Shown: one piece after another, positions 45,323 to 57,290 of the stretch | Position numbering within the stretch: the first letter of the stretch is position 1 | How the letters are laid out: every line of letters starts with the position of its first letter | Source: Pelargonium cotyledonis | Lineage: Eukaryota > Streptophyta > Magnoliopsida > Geraniales > Geraniaceae | Direction of reading: 5' to 3' | DNA length: 57,662 bases | NCBI GenBank assembly: GCA_036897625.1 | Contig: JAYMTA010000042.1 | Coordinates: 1-57,662 of the forward strand | Position numbers and translations under genes: made by a program | Notes under the pieces: generated by a model | Seen by the model: only the letters and a program-made list of their open reading frames with translations | The model's database searches: none | What the model was told of the DNA's origin: nothing

Positions 45323-46640
45323 CCGGTCGTTTTTCAGTTCCGAGTGCACCTCTGAGTTGACTCGTTTTATTTTTTATTCTCATTATTGAGCCTTTAGGTT
45401 GTCTATGGGCCCAACAACTCAATCTGAGCCCAATTCTTACGACGACTGCGTCAGAGTCGTTGTCGATCGCCCCCTCGCCACTAGGGGGTTTTCATTTGAT
45501 TCGACAACAATCTCGAACGTTGATCTGAGGGCTCCAATCGAACATCATCTTCCAAGCCCCCTGCTCCTTCTCTGCAACCACCACAAATCTCCAATTGTAC
45601 CCTACGTACGGACTAATCGGAAAAACTAGTCGGAAATCTACAGCGCCACCGATCCACAAACAAAACAACACCTTAACTTGCTATAATACAATAACTCGTT
45701 AACTAAACGAGAAATACCACAGTTAGTTATCTTTCAATCCAAGAAAACGTCGATGCTTCGAAAATCAGACACAACCGTACAAAAATCCTAACTGACTCTC
45801 AAATCGGGAGAGGAAAAAAAAACCATAACTTTTCTTTCGAATTTGCATTTAATTTGATTTTCCGTTCATCCATAATTTTCAATCTGATCTTTAATAATAC
45901 TATTTTGTTTGAAATTCAACTAATATGATCAATGTCCTATGAATTAATTTAATTGATATGAATCTAAATTAATATGACATCATCTTCTTGTTGACTTGAC
46001 TTAAATTTATTTTATTCTTAACGAAAGAATTACCCACAATCCTTGGGAAAAAAGAAAACACAAGAAATCAAGAATTGATAGTGTTGTTTCCAAAGTGAAA
46101 TTATATGGGGACACAATGAAACCGATACACCCAATTTGGTGCTTGCTTTTATAGATTAAAAAGCAAGTCAAAGATGATGGTAAGATTTTCTTAAAACGAC
46201 TCGAAATTCTATCATATCATCATATTTAAATAAATCTCACGTTGTTTCATACAATTATATATATATAATAAAAAATCTAAGTCAAACATTTGATGGCTTA
46301 CGCTAAATCAAACCAATTAGATAATGACATTTTATTAAAATTCACTTCTACCCATATAAGTGAATTGGTAGGAGCAGAGCAACCCGTCCGAATTTATTTT
46401 CTTAATGAAAAATTGAGCTTAAATATTCGAATTGACGATCATTGAGTTCCCATTACTTTAGAGAATTCCAAATCAATGTGCAAAAGTAGCATCAAACAAA
46501 GTGACAATCTCTCCTTTCTTTTATTTTACAACACAAACCCTCAAAGAGTGGAAGTGTAAAAAAACAAAGAGAGAAAAAAACACCAACATCATAGTAACTA
46601 ACTAAACAATACCACTTGAAATTAAGGTTGATGTAGATGA
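45323..46640. other. Gene-free spacer
   Basis: No gene is seen. The missing first exon of the DNAJC8 pseudogene was looked for here and not found. A GTTGTCGA / TCGACAAC inverted repeat (45459-45466 and 45501-45508) with an inner CCCCC/GGGGG stem could fold as a hairpin. The right end is the 3' flank of the FAF-like gene. Confidence 0.5.
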
Positions 46641-47849
46641 TCAATACGACGTCGCTATGCAATGCGGCTCCCAGAAAATTGCCCTCCGATGTTCCTTGCA
46701 ACCCTTCAAGCTCGGAACCATTTGATTCGGATTGTTTTCGGCCAATTCTTGATTGTAGTTATTTGCATATATGGACGAAAGAATGTGTTTGTTTATGCTA
46801 TTTTTTTCCATGGCTTGCACTGATGTGGACTTTGTCCGCCAGCAGTAGTCAAAGCCATTGATCATGACCGGTGAAGATTTCATCTTCACCGGTCGCAGTA
46901 AAAGTGATTGTTCAACTCGGCTGTTTATTTTTTTGAGTTGAACAACTTCGTTATACTTATGAGCTCTACAGGCTCGCAGCGCCAGCCTGTGGAGCTTTAT
47001 GGTTTCAAATTCTTTGCATATTTTCTCCATTTCCTCGTCCAATCCTTGATGGTCGGACACCTGATCGTTGGGGGATTGTTCTTCTACTTGTTGAACGGTT
47101 GCTTGATCCTGAGATTTGAGGAACGTGAGGACTAACCGGCCGTCCTGGCGCTCAGCTTTGAAGTTGCTCTGTGCGGACACGGACACGGCCTCGAGGACTA
47201 ACCGGCCGTTTTCCCGGCGAGGCATCATGCGGCGGTCCGTCAGAGAAGGGAGCGGCGGAGGGAAGGAATGGGGCGGCAGTTTTTTGCCGACGGCAGAGAA
47301 GTTGTACTTCACAACCCGGACATCCTCAAAATCAGAACCATGATGTTCTTGTTGTTCTTGTTGTTCTTGTCCTCCACCCTCGTATCCGTCGTCAGTATCT
47401 GATGACGGGTACGAGGAGAAGCCGTCGGATCCGGTCTCGGATCCGAGGCTTTCTGTGCAGACCTCGAGGCTCTTGTGACTCAAGCTCGCGGATCTCTTCA
47501 CCAGAGGGTGAACATAAGGAACAGAATCGTCCGGTTCTTGGGAATTTTTGCAGACAATTGAGTTCCAAATGTCAAATTGTCCTGGTTTCTCTTCTTCTTG
47601 ATCTTCCTCTTCTTTTTCACAGAAAATTTGGCCGGAGGATGCGATTTTCTTCATGGACAGCCACTTCTTGGACGACATGTCGGCCGACAGAGTTCGCCGG
47701 AGAGAGGCGGTTGATCTGGTGGTTCCGTCGCCGGAGCCGAGAATTGAGACAATACCCTGTTTTTGGGACAGGTTGGCCTTTAAATCATCATCCATAAAAG
47801 AAGATAAGCCAGGCTGGAGCTGAGTGTTGCTCATCAAAGAAGCTGACAT
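46641..47849 (-). CDS. EAR1: FANTASTIC FOUR-like protein (FAF-like, EAR1 type)
   Basis: One uninterrupted coding exon of 402 aa. Two family blocks are clear: FDIWNSIVCKNSQEPDDSVP followed by YVHPLVKRSASLSHKSL and ESLGSETGSDGF (about residues 92-150), and the FAF domain PPPLPSLTDRRMMPRRENGR then LVLEAVSV with RQDGRLVLTFL (about 195-250). A Glu/Gln repeat (EQQEQQEHH) separates them, and the N-terminal ~70 residues are Ser/Thr-rich. Short FAFs regulate shoot meristem size. The longer FAF-like clade includes Arabidopsis At5g22090, described as EAR1, an ABA-signalling regulator that enhances PP2C activity. The assignment to EAR1 rests on architecture and on the DNAJC8 neighbour, both from memory. 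A 5' UTR intron (about 47903-48152) is suggested by AG/GT sites. Confidence 0.9.
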   Translation of the reverse strand: MSASLMSNTQLQPGLSSFMDDDLKANLSQKQGIVSILGSGDGTTRSTASLRRTLSADMSSKKWLSMKKIASSGQIFCEKEEEDQEEEKPGQFDIWNSIVCKNSQEPDDSVPYVHPLVKRSASLSHKSLEVCTESLGSETGSDGFSSYPSSDTDDGYEGGGQEQQEQQEHHGSDFEDVRVVKYNFSAVGKKLPPHSFPPPLPSLTDRRMMPRRENGRLVLEAVSVSAQSNFKAERQDGRLVLTFLKSQDQATVQQVEEQSPNDQVSDHQGLDEEMEKICKEFETIKLHRLALRACRAHKYNEVVQLKKINSRVEQSLLLRPVKMKSSPVMINGFDYCWRTKSTSVQAMEKNSINKHILSSIYANNYNQELAENNPNQMVPSLKGCKEHRRAIFWEPHCIATSY

Positions 47850-48300
47850 AATATTTTAGATGATGATAAGGAGCAAATTTTGGTGTCTATCAGCTTCTTC
47901 TGCAAAAAAAAATGAGTGACCATGTTTAGATAATTAAAAAAAACAAGAAAACCCCACAAATTGAGCTAAAAAAACAAAATATCAAGTTCCAAGTTCCAAA
48001 TATGTCGGAATAATTATCGGGTCGTTGGTTTCTGATAATATAAAAAGTCGGGTTTTATGAACAGTTATCAGGTCGTTGAATTCAATCAATCTCCGAGACG
48101 TGCATGTGGATATTGATAACATGAAATGTAACTAAAAACTTGGAAATAATTACCTGATGAGGAAGAGAGAAAGCAACAGCATCCACTAGATGGAGTGGGC
48201 TATGGTTTTTGGCTATGGGATTGAGTTGATGATGGCAATGGAAGGGGGGGATGGTTGGGTATTTGTAGGAAGCAAAAAGGGCTGTGGAAAATGGAATTAT
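47850..48300 (-). promoter_or_regulatory. FAF-like leader, UTR intron and proximal promoter
   Basis: On the minus strand, CTTCCTCATCAG precedes GTAATT at 48153 and TTCTGCAG precedes AAGAAGCTG at about 47902, giving a plausible 250-bp leader intron. A weak TATA-like TACAAATACC lies near 48258-48267. Confidence 0.4.
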
Positions 48301-51300
48301 GTTCACTAGGACCCACAATACGCCACCATACAAATACATTTTTAAGTGGATTTTTAGTATTTTCCGGAGAACGGATAGACAAGTACGTGTGAGACTGTGC
48401 ATGTGTTTTCTCATGTCGGTGGTACGAGTACAAATAGCGTGATGGAGTCATTATTGATCCGTGAAACATTTAGTTGGATCTTGGAGCAGAGTTGCGAGCA
48501 TTTGGTCAAGCCTGAAACGCTTCGGGTTGCTCAAGCTCTGCGAGCTAGATATCAATGTTCTGAGTCTGATTGAGTGAGTTGATGCTAAGGAGTCTCAGGT
48601 AGTGAAAATGATGATATACGGATAATCTTTGAGATTAACATTTTACGAGTATTTCAAGCAATACACACGTTGAATGTGCAGTTTCCACTTCCTTTGATCT
48701 CATGATTTTTCACATAAACATTTTCTTTTTTTTATCAACAAGCGTATTAACATCAAATCTCGAACTTGAGACTTTGAGGGGTTAAGTGAATCATCTACTT
48801 GCCCTTAGTGTTCGTTTCTCTTTTACTTGTAACCTTAAATTTTAATTTATTGAATTTTGTAATAAACTATTATTTTTATTATATTCTCATCACAACTGTT
48901 ACTATTAAAACTTGCAAGTTGATTCATGAAAAAGCATAAGAAACGTACATCCTTTGTGGTTAACAGCAACAAAATTGATTCTCTTTTTGTGTTTCATGTG
49001 TATTTCCAATGCATGCACTTGAAAATGTGTGTGTTCTTGTATTATTGTAATTAAATAAAAACTTTTTACCCAACACAAGTTGAGAAGTTAATTAATGTTC
49101 CATAAAAGAACCAAGATTAAAAAAATAATAATAATTAAGTTGGAGAAGCATAATTGGTGACAAGTAGAAACAGTTGTGAACAACTTTTAGATGAATCCAT
49201 AAACTTTATTTGATAATTTGATAAATACATACTCAAATATTGATAACATTCATAGGACAATTATGAATATTTTATAATCTTACAAGGGCATATAAAATAA
49301 ATATAAAAAAATTAGTAAGATCAATTACAAAAATGGGTGAAATTTCATAGCATGTTCGGGTCCAAATAGTCAGATATAGTCACGTTAGTATGTAAAATCT
49401 GACCCGACACCATACCCTTCTATTACTCGACCCCAACTCAACCCGAGGCTAGCCGGGTTGGATTCATCAAGTAAAATTCTGTAACGGGTTATAATCGGGT
49501 CGAATAAACCCATAAAAAAGTATATATTTTACGCATACAACACGAAATTGGACATAATCCTAACTCAGCAATACCCGATCAACCGGAAATCTCTTCAAGA
49601 ACGGATTAGGATTAATTAACCTTTTTTAAAAAAAATCGGTTTATACCATGCATGGGTTTTTGAGCGGACCCGCACACTTGCGGTTGACAACTTTAAGATG
49701 TTTTACCTCACCCAAACTAATTCTCATTCTATGTTTGCACGCAGTTAAAACATCCAACTCTTCCAATGAGTGTGTTAAGCAGAAATCGAATACATACGCA
49801 CTTCTCATTTACGCAACTTGTGTTGCCAACTGCGCCACTGCCATCCGATAAACTTCTAAATTCTTTTTGTGATAAAATAGAAAATGCACAAATCATGCCA
49901 CAAGTTGACTTGAGCCCGTCCGTACACAATTAATAACTATATAATCACACAATTATTGCAATATTATAAAGTGTCCGTACAATTAATTTGAGGGGTCTCC
50001 AACTGTAGCGACGCATAAATTCGGAGTTGACAATTTGGAGGGCTATTGTTTATACATTTTGCGGATATATAGAATCTTATTTATGCTCTCTATATAAAGC
50101 TAACACTAGCCATTAATGTTGTGTGATTAATAATTAATTAAGCACTAATCTTAGTCCGCTCAAAAAAAAACCACTAATCTTAGTGATTACAGTTTAATTA
50201 GGAGCTTTTTGACTAAAACTAAGCATATTGGTTTTATGATACCTAGAGCTGCCAATTAAGATCCAAATTTGTGGGCAACAAATTTAGAAATCAAAGGTAA
50301 AATATGCCGATCAAATTAAATCAAAGGTCAAATACCTTGTAGAAAGTACCAAAGGGCAAAGGCTACGTTTATCTAATAGCGATTAAGAAAGCATGTTATT
50401 TTTTTATCATTTTATTATTATTATTACTATGCTAATTTTTGTTTTTAATGTTTGGGATGCAGTTTGTCTGATCTCTATCTGGCATATTTGGCTAGTCTGT
50501 AATACGCTTACTTTTCGGCATGAATTTTCTAGTGGAGGATAGGGGACGCGAATTAAAAGTTTTAGTTTCTCTATTAGTGCAAGCTTAGTGCCTACTCTAT
50601 GTAACTCTATCTCCTTTTCATCTTGGGTTGTGGATCTAGTTTTCTGCTTGGATTCACTGGCCTAGAGATCATTAGTTGTTTCGATACCAAACGATTGAAA
50701 TGGTTTGGATTCTTTTTGAAATTTCATATTCGAGTCTTTTTGTCGACAGTATGAGATGAGATTTATGGGATTAAGGGGAGAGCTGACAGCTAATATGGTG
50801 ACTCCCCCTCTAAGGAATGAGAAACACATACCCGCTGTCCCGTTGCGTATAAAAAAATAAAATAAATAAATAATAATTGACCTTCGGGTCGCTATAATAA
50901 AATGTACTGATTGTTTATCAAAAAGAAAATTTAGCTCTTGTACTATTCATATCATTTTAATCGTATTTCAAACTATGATATTTCTTTTTAAACTTAATGT
51001 CGTATAAATTAACGCGACATAAAATACAGAATATGTCATTTCATTTTTTTTTTTTGTTAAGAGATTATTCAAAAAAATTTTATTGAGTAACTCAAAAGTC
51101 AACTAGCCCAAATGAATGCATGTGGTTTAAATTTAATGAAATTTCATTGCCATTTATGGTGTAGCATATATTATTGAACATCTAGAATCCATCTAATTTT
51201 GTTAAGACAATATTGTCCTTTAATACATGATAAGATTTTATCATGTGATCCATCTTAACTTTTGTTATAAAAAAAAGGAAGAGAAATTAAAGCCACACAA

Positions 51301-53877
51301 AGTGAAAGAAACAAGTGTAAACACGATGGTAATATTTCTAGCAAGCACCTTATCTCTAGAAAAGGCATATTTTTGTTAAATCACCGCGTGGCGATGATCC
51401 TTCCGCTTTCAGTCAATTTTGAATATGATTTAGACTGAAAAAAAATTTGAAACTGACTCTACGAAAGTGTGATCCGTAAGTTTCAGATGTGTATTATATG
51501 AATTTATGCTGTATGATACGAAAATCGATAGGAGTATTTTGTGCATCCAAAGCAAAAAACATGTGGATCAAGTTAAATATATTTTACCTAAATTATAAAA
51601 ACCCGACCCAAAACTCGAACATTTGACTCTATAATATATGAAATTTTAACCTTAAAAACATTTATTTTTTTGACATTATTGCATCACTTTGTAAAAAAAA
51701 AATTATTACAATATAAAAATTGAAAAGGCACCGCCTTATTCAAAATGGTATTTGTACGTTGGGACACAAAACGAGCCAATAGGAGAGTGACACGTGAGCA
51801 AATACAGATTTTTAGGCAATATAATATTGCCATTAAAAGGGAGACCAGGCGTTATGGAAATAAAAGCATATGGTTCTGTCCACTACACTCTTTTATTTTC
51901 TTTTATTTATCATATTTTTTGAGCTCATGTAGAAACAAGAAAGTATCATTTTCATAGATATTCTGTTTGATTTTTATTTTATTTTATGATAATTAATAAT
52001 AATTTATTAATGTTTATAATTGTGTTGTGTTTGTATATGTCAATGTTTGATATTTGAGCACGATTATTAAACACGTTCTGTTTGTGCTTACTCGTGCAAT
52101 ATATATTTGATTTCTAGCACGATAAGTGAGTACAAATTGTCAAACTTTGTAGACTATTCTAGTCACACTTAAACGTTACATCAACACCCGCCAATCATAC
52201 TTTACGAGCAATCTTATTTCCACGGTCATATACTCGTAATAGAGCAACTTCACTATAAATCTTTAGAATCTTTGCTTTCACATACGTCTACTAGTTGATC
52301 TATTACCTTAACCCTCACTCTCAAAACGAAGACGAGCTTTACTGTTATGCAATAATTTTTAGTTAACATTGGCAAATGAATATCGTACTAAAATTGTATC
52401 ACATTCATATAATGATAATCTCGTTAATAAAGTTATAACATCTCGTTATAATCTGAATATGATGGTTGTTCCACTCCCATTCCCCACAAATTCATTAGGA
52501 TGAAAATGAGTAAGATATAAAATCTATATCATTTTCTCACTAGTATAGTCATGTTAAATTTTATATATTCCAAACTTTTACATTCCATACTCCACACGGG
52601 GCCTTTTCGTTCAATGGCAATCCTTTCATCTCGAAGTTTTGGGATGCCATTTGCCACACTTCCCTTTGGCAAATCTGGCTTGCACGAATCAGACTCATCT
52701 TTGGTAGCTAAAGCGAGGATGTCCAGGGCATATTTTTGAAGACCACAACTATGTCTTTCAACGTTGTTTCTACAGAGCTTCACGACTCGACCAAGCCCAA
52801 AACTAGTCTCTAATTTCATGGTCCAACAATCTTGTATTGGTGTTAGGTTTTGCCCCGGAGCTCTTGTACTCGTTTTCATTTGTTGTTCATGTTTTCCTCG
52901 AGCATATGTACTCGTTTATATTTTTGAAACTAATGTGACTTGATCCATAGCCGAAACTCAAATAGAATTGAACCCCCCGATCAAATTTGAGTAAATAAAT
53001 TCAAAACCCACATAAAAAAAAATAAAAATTGGTATAAGAAATGAAATGGAAATAGCAATAGCAAGAAACAAGAAGATCTTTTGCCATTCTTGGTCGTACA
53101 GATTGGATGATCTGATAAAGATACCATTTTTTTTTTCTTTTTAAAAAAATAAAAAATAAAGCAATCACAGAAAGAGAGGAAAAAGGAAATGATTGAAAAA
53201 GAAAATGTTGACAGACAATAATTCCTACCCCTTTTTCACATTCGTACAAACCACATTTGGCAGCCAATTAGAACTTGCCACGTGGTCGATAGTGCTTGTG
53301 GACACGTCTCTCGCCTAGCCAAAGTGGCTCGAGCTACTATCCCTTTTTTTTTTCTTTTTTTTTTTTTGTGATTATGGTCCATTGTTCGTGGTCCAACAGC
53401 ACCATCGCCAGTCTATTTGTTTCTTCGATCCTTTACTATGGATCCGATCCCGCATATTTTCCGAATATAAGCTCGAGCAATTTGTGTGTGTCGTGTACTC
53501 GTTGAACAACACAAACACGACTCAACATATTATAAATGATTAATTAACAAATTTGTTAAATTAGTATTTATTATAATATCTGTAAGTATGTGTTGTGGGT
53601 CAAAACACGATTAATTGTTTGCACATGCATGTTTTGGGATCCAACACAACCCGAGCAAAGAACAAAAAAAGACACGAATGTTCAACTTCCATCAATTTAG
53701 AGTGTCTCACTACTTAGTAGAAAAGGCTAGCGTTTATAAATAAATAAGTTGTTTACATCATTAGTTAGTATCTAAAATGTAACATCTCCCCAATTTCGAA
53801 CTATAGGCTCTTATGTGTAGAAGTTGATGTATAGTTCACTAATTTACAAATTAACAGGATAAATGAAGTGGAATGAA
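48301..53877. other. 5.6-kb gene-free, repeat-rich intergenic region
   Basis: No reading frame with family similarity. Recognised pieces: a SINE-like or tRNA-like fragment at about 48740-48815 (minus strand AAGTTCGAGATTT B-box-like); a GGGTC/GACCC-rich repeat at about 49340-49700; the dispersed repeat 50741-50848; CGTGTT/AACACG repeat scraps at about 52060-52130 and 53480-53690. Frames at 51745-51957 (+) and 52529-52879 (-) are open but show no recognisable domain. Confidence 0.5.
50741..50848 (-). repeat. Dispersed repeat, copy 2 (inverted relative to copy 1)
   Basis: Reverse complement of the repeat at 25831-25934: ATGAGATGAGATTTAT, then TGAGAAACAC and CCCGTTGC. Followed by an (AAAT)n tail at 50851-50875, so the 3' end of the element is on the right. 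Confidence 0.65.
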
Positions 53878-56800
53878 CTAATTAACCTCATCCGAGCCCC
53901 AAGCATCATCTTTCAATTTTTGTCGAGAAACTATGCGGTTTCTTCTCTCTTCTTCTTGTTTCCTATATTCTCTGGAGCCAAAGCCTGAGTTAGGCAACTT
54001 CAATCCCATCCCGTGAGCAATTAGCCTCTGGGCGGTTCTTGCTGACGTCTTTGGCCTCTGTCGAGGAGGTTCTAGATCTGACAATGGATAATATGGATAT
54101 TAGATGCATAAAATTGTTGTGTAGACATATGATCTATGGAAGACAGTTGAATAAGACTAAACAATTAGTCTAGAATAATGCACAATTGTAGATGTATTGG
54201 GCTTCTCACAGAGTTGGCAATTTGAACCCCAACCCGTGGGTCCCACAATCAATCCCGTATTTTTAAAGGTTTGGGTTAAATAAAATAGGCCCAGATAATA
54301 TTCGGCATGAGCCAGTTTGTAATGTGAAACTAGTCAGGCAACCCCGGAATCGCCTGCATATAACTATGCAAAATAAAGTTGGCACTTGGCAGGTGGGCCA
54401 ACAGACCGCGGACCATCAATGCTCCGGCCCTGGCCAGCAAAAAGCACCCATATAAACATCTGTCCATTTTTTGCCCAAACCCGTTAAGCCGATTCCAACC
54501 AGTGGCTCATCACTGGCTCAGCCCGAAAATATTAGGCTGAAAAAAGCTGCCCGATAAGCATAGTGGCGACTTTTGGCCCGCCCTGTTGGCCCATTTGCCA
54601 GTTCTATATAAAACCCACAAGGTGATAAAATAAAAAATATGAAACCCACAACCTGTCCTGACATGCAAACCACACATCTCATGAGTCAGGTTAGGCATTT
54701 CCAACCAAGCTGAAAAACCCCGATCCAAATCGAAACCTAAATTGCCAGCTCTAATCACACATATGGTCGTGAGGCGTGTATAAACACAACAGTCATCCAT
54801 CTTGTTTTCTGAGGTCCTAAAGGTTTTCACTAGTAGGTAACCAACTTTCACAAAAATCTAAGGAAAAACTTAAATAGGTCATTAGTTTACCTCTTGGAGT
54901 GATTGAGCTTATAAGAATATCATCCTCATCAAGTACACGCACACTAAATGGAAATCTGATGCTGTTATGAGCCTCAAGTGCTGCATTACAAGAACAAGAA
55001 CAAAAATCATCTGACATCAGAACATGAAGCGAATAGCATTTTTCAAAATACTATTGCAAGACACAATATACACAAATCTTGTTCATGAATAGTTCTTGAC
55101 ATCATGACATAGAGAAGTATAGCCAAAAGACAATTACCAATTGATGGTGTTTGAAAAACTGCAAGGGCAGTTGTATCATTGACCCAGTGAATAACAACTG
55201 CACGATCTCTGAAATCCTCAAAAAGCTTTTCCAGATCTGTTGTCCTAGTACTTGGTGGAAAGTCTGCTAGAACGAGAACATGACGCGTACCATACTTTGC
55301 TGAATTAACAACAAAACACCCTTAGATCCTGTATTCCATTAACCCATATCTTATGCACATAGAAACTTGCAAGATAATTAAAAATTATATTCTTATACCA
55401 TCATTTTCTAACTTTCACATCAAAGCTATGTTCATATGCATCCTAGTAATTTGTCCTCCAGTGTCTTTCAGCCATTAACTAGAAAAAGTCCATTCATGTA
55501 TTCATCACTACTTTTGCAATACTCATTCCAATGACACCAATCTGTGACCAAAATCTCAAGAGAGGCTGTATGGCACCAACATCTCTTATATACATAAAAT
55601 GAGTAGTGGGGAAAGATAGGGATGATACAGAAACACTGAGCAATATAAACAGAACAGCACATATTGATGTTACAATGTATATTGAGGTGATGAAAAATAC
55701 AACTTACAATGTTTTGTTTCCGCATTTCCTACTGAACGCTGGCATGGATCTTCATCCTCGGCATCCTCAATCACAGACTTAACATGTTGGTCATCACTAT
55801 ACAATTCACCTTTCTTGTATGAGAATGTTCCTCTCCCACGTCGCTTAGGAGCTTCAACTTTGACCAGAAGTTTTGTGTCTTTCAATGAAAGCTCTGAAAC
55901 TCCAGTTAAGCAATGTGACGATAGGAATTCATCTGGTGCACGATCTGCAATGGATTCCCAATCTGCAGTTCACAATAATGTTTACATCTCAACACATCCA
56001 GTCAATAACTTGTCAAACAACAAGATACTTGAAGAACTGGTTCAACTTGCCAAACATCATTTTTGGCTAATAAACCATGTTATAATCTAATGCGTGCACA
56101 TATTCAGTCTTAGTAAATGGTGTATCTCTGAATTAGGTGGAGTAATACAAACTTATATCTTCACTCGTGTTCAACCGAACTGCAGAAGCCAATACTCAAA
56201 ATAGTGAAACCCAATACACTATTTCTTTGCAAATAAAGCCATGTTCTAACTAAAGATTTGACAGTAGATCTCACTTCATATGCCAAACACATGAAATATG
56301 CTTCATTTAGTTTATGTTACATAAAGCATCAAACAAGTAATAGTGAATGGGGCATTTTTGAATTAGGTAGGGTGATACAAGCTTATATTTTCACTAATGT
56401 TCAACTGAACTGTCAGAAGTCAGAACACCTCCCTAGTCTACTCAAGTGCTGGCATATTCAATACTCAAATAGTGAAACCCAATACATCATATTGGCTAAT
56501 AAAGGCATCTTCTAAGTAAATATTTGACAGTAGATCTCACTTCACATGCCCAAAAAACACACATGAAATATGCTTCATTTAGTTTATGTTACATAAAGTG
56601 CTGAACTTGAAAATGAAAGCCCCATGCAGCTAATAAACAAGTAAAGCATTAACAGACATACCATCATCTGAAGACCAATCACAGGACAAAGCAGTTTCCG
56701 ATGATTTGACTGATTTCTCAACATTCCCTTCACAATCACAATGAATGTACCCAAATCAAAACCATTGAAACAAAATTTGGTGAAACTGCTCAAATTAAAC

Positions 56801-57290
56801 AAGTCATTGATTCCAAAAAAAAAATGAAACTTAAAAATCAAAATAGAATGTCAAGTAGAAGCAGAGTAACGAACCATCATCTGAGACTTGAACTGCGTCC
56901 ACAGCCCTACCTGCCGTCACTGTATCACTACAATTCGAACAACATCAAATTAATCAATCAAGACAAAACCTTTAATTCATCAATTTTACAGCATTTCCTC
57001 AGTAAGCAAACAGTTAAATACCTGGACCGAGAATTGCGATGAGAGCGCAGTTTGATGACAGAAGCGCGAGACGAAGTCTCGTCGGCTTTGAGTGAGAGTC
57101 CCTGGGACGAGTACAGAGCGGCCAATTCGGTGAGAGCAGAGGCTAATCGGAGATCCGATTCGGAGGAGTCTAGGGTTTCGAGTTTGGAAATGACGGATTG
57201 GAGAAGAGAGATGGCTTGATCGGCGTCTCCGGCGGCGACTAGGTCTTCTACTCGCTCGCTCCAGTTGCCTACTTTTTCGTCTCTCTCCAT
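53878..57290 (-). CDS. R3HCC1L: R3HCC1L-like protein with RRM-like module
   Basis: Seven exons (57022-57290, 56875-56927, 56662-56727, 55708-55962, 55138-55299, 54891-54980, 53878-54077) total 1095 bp, giving 364 aa; all GT-AG and in phase. Residues 1-90 are helical and repeat-like (DLVAAGDADQAISLLQSVIS, ALTELAALYSSQGL). A Ser/Asp-rich linker follows (VEKSVKSSETALSCDWSSDD), then DWESIADRAPDEFLS and a basic KRRGRGTFSYKKGELY. The best conserved part, about 215-300, is an RRM-like fold (YGTRHVLVLADFPPSTRTTD, then VVIHWVNDTTALAVF and FPFSVRVLDEDDILI). The end, RTAQRLIAHGMGLKL, GSREYRKQEEERRNRIVSRQ and LKDDAWGSDEV, is typical of plant proteins annotated as R3H and coiled-coil 1-like. Molecular function is not established; RNA binding is a guess from the fold. 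Confidence 0.88.
54210..54733. mobile_element. 524-bp element with AGAGYTGGCAATTT ends
   Basis: Starts AGAGTTGGCAATTTG and ends AAATTGCCAGCTCTA, 14-bp terminal inverted repeats with one mismatch. An inner ATTTGCCAGTTCT near 54592-54604 hints at a composite or nested copy. Interior rich in GGCCC/GGGCC words, like the fragment at 7388-7528. It lies in the last intron of the R3HCC1L-like gene. Confidence 0.7.

Noticed and set aside
47171-47797. 208-codon open frame (+) inside the FAF-like gene
   Set aside because: It is antisense to a well-conserved coding exon, with an Arg-rich composition typical of shadow frames.
51745-51957. 70-codon plus-strand frame starting MVFVRWDTKRANRRVTR
   Set aside because: The basic start then hydrophobic end is low-complexity; no similarity was recognised.
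52529-52879. 116-codon minus-strand frame
   Set aside because: No recognisable domain, no exon context, and it lies in repeat-rich spacer.
55138-55299. Apparent 1-nt frameshift in the RRM-like exon of the R3HCC1L gene
   Set aside because: A recount of the bases at 55258-55263 shows three A residues and an exon of 162 bp, which keeps the frame open.
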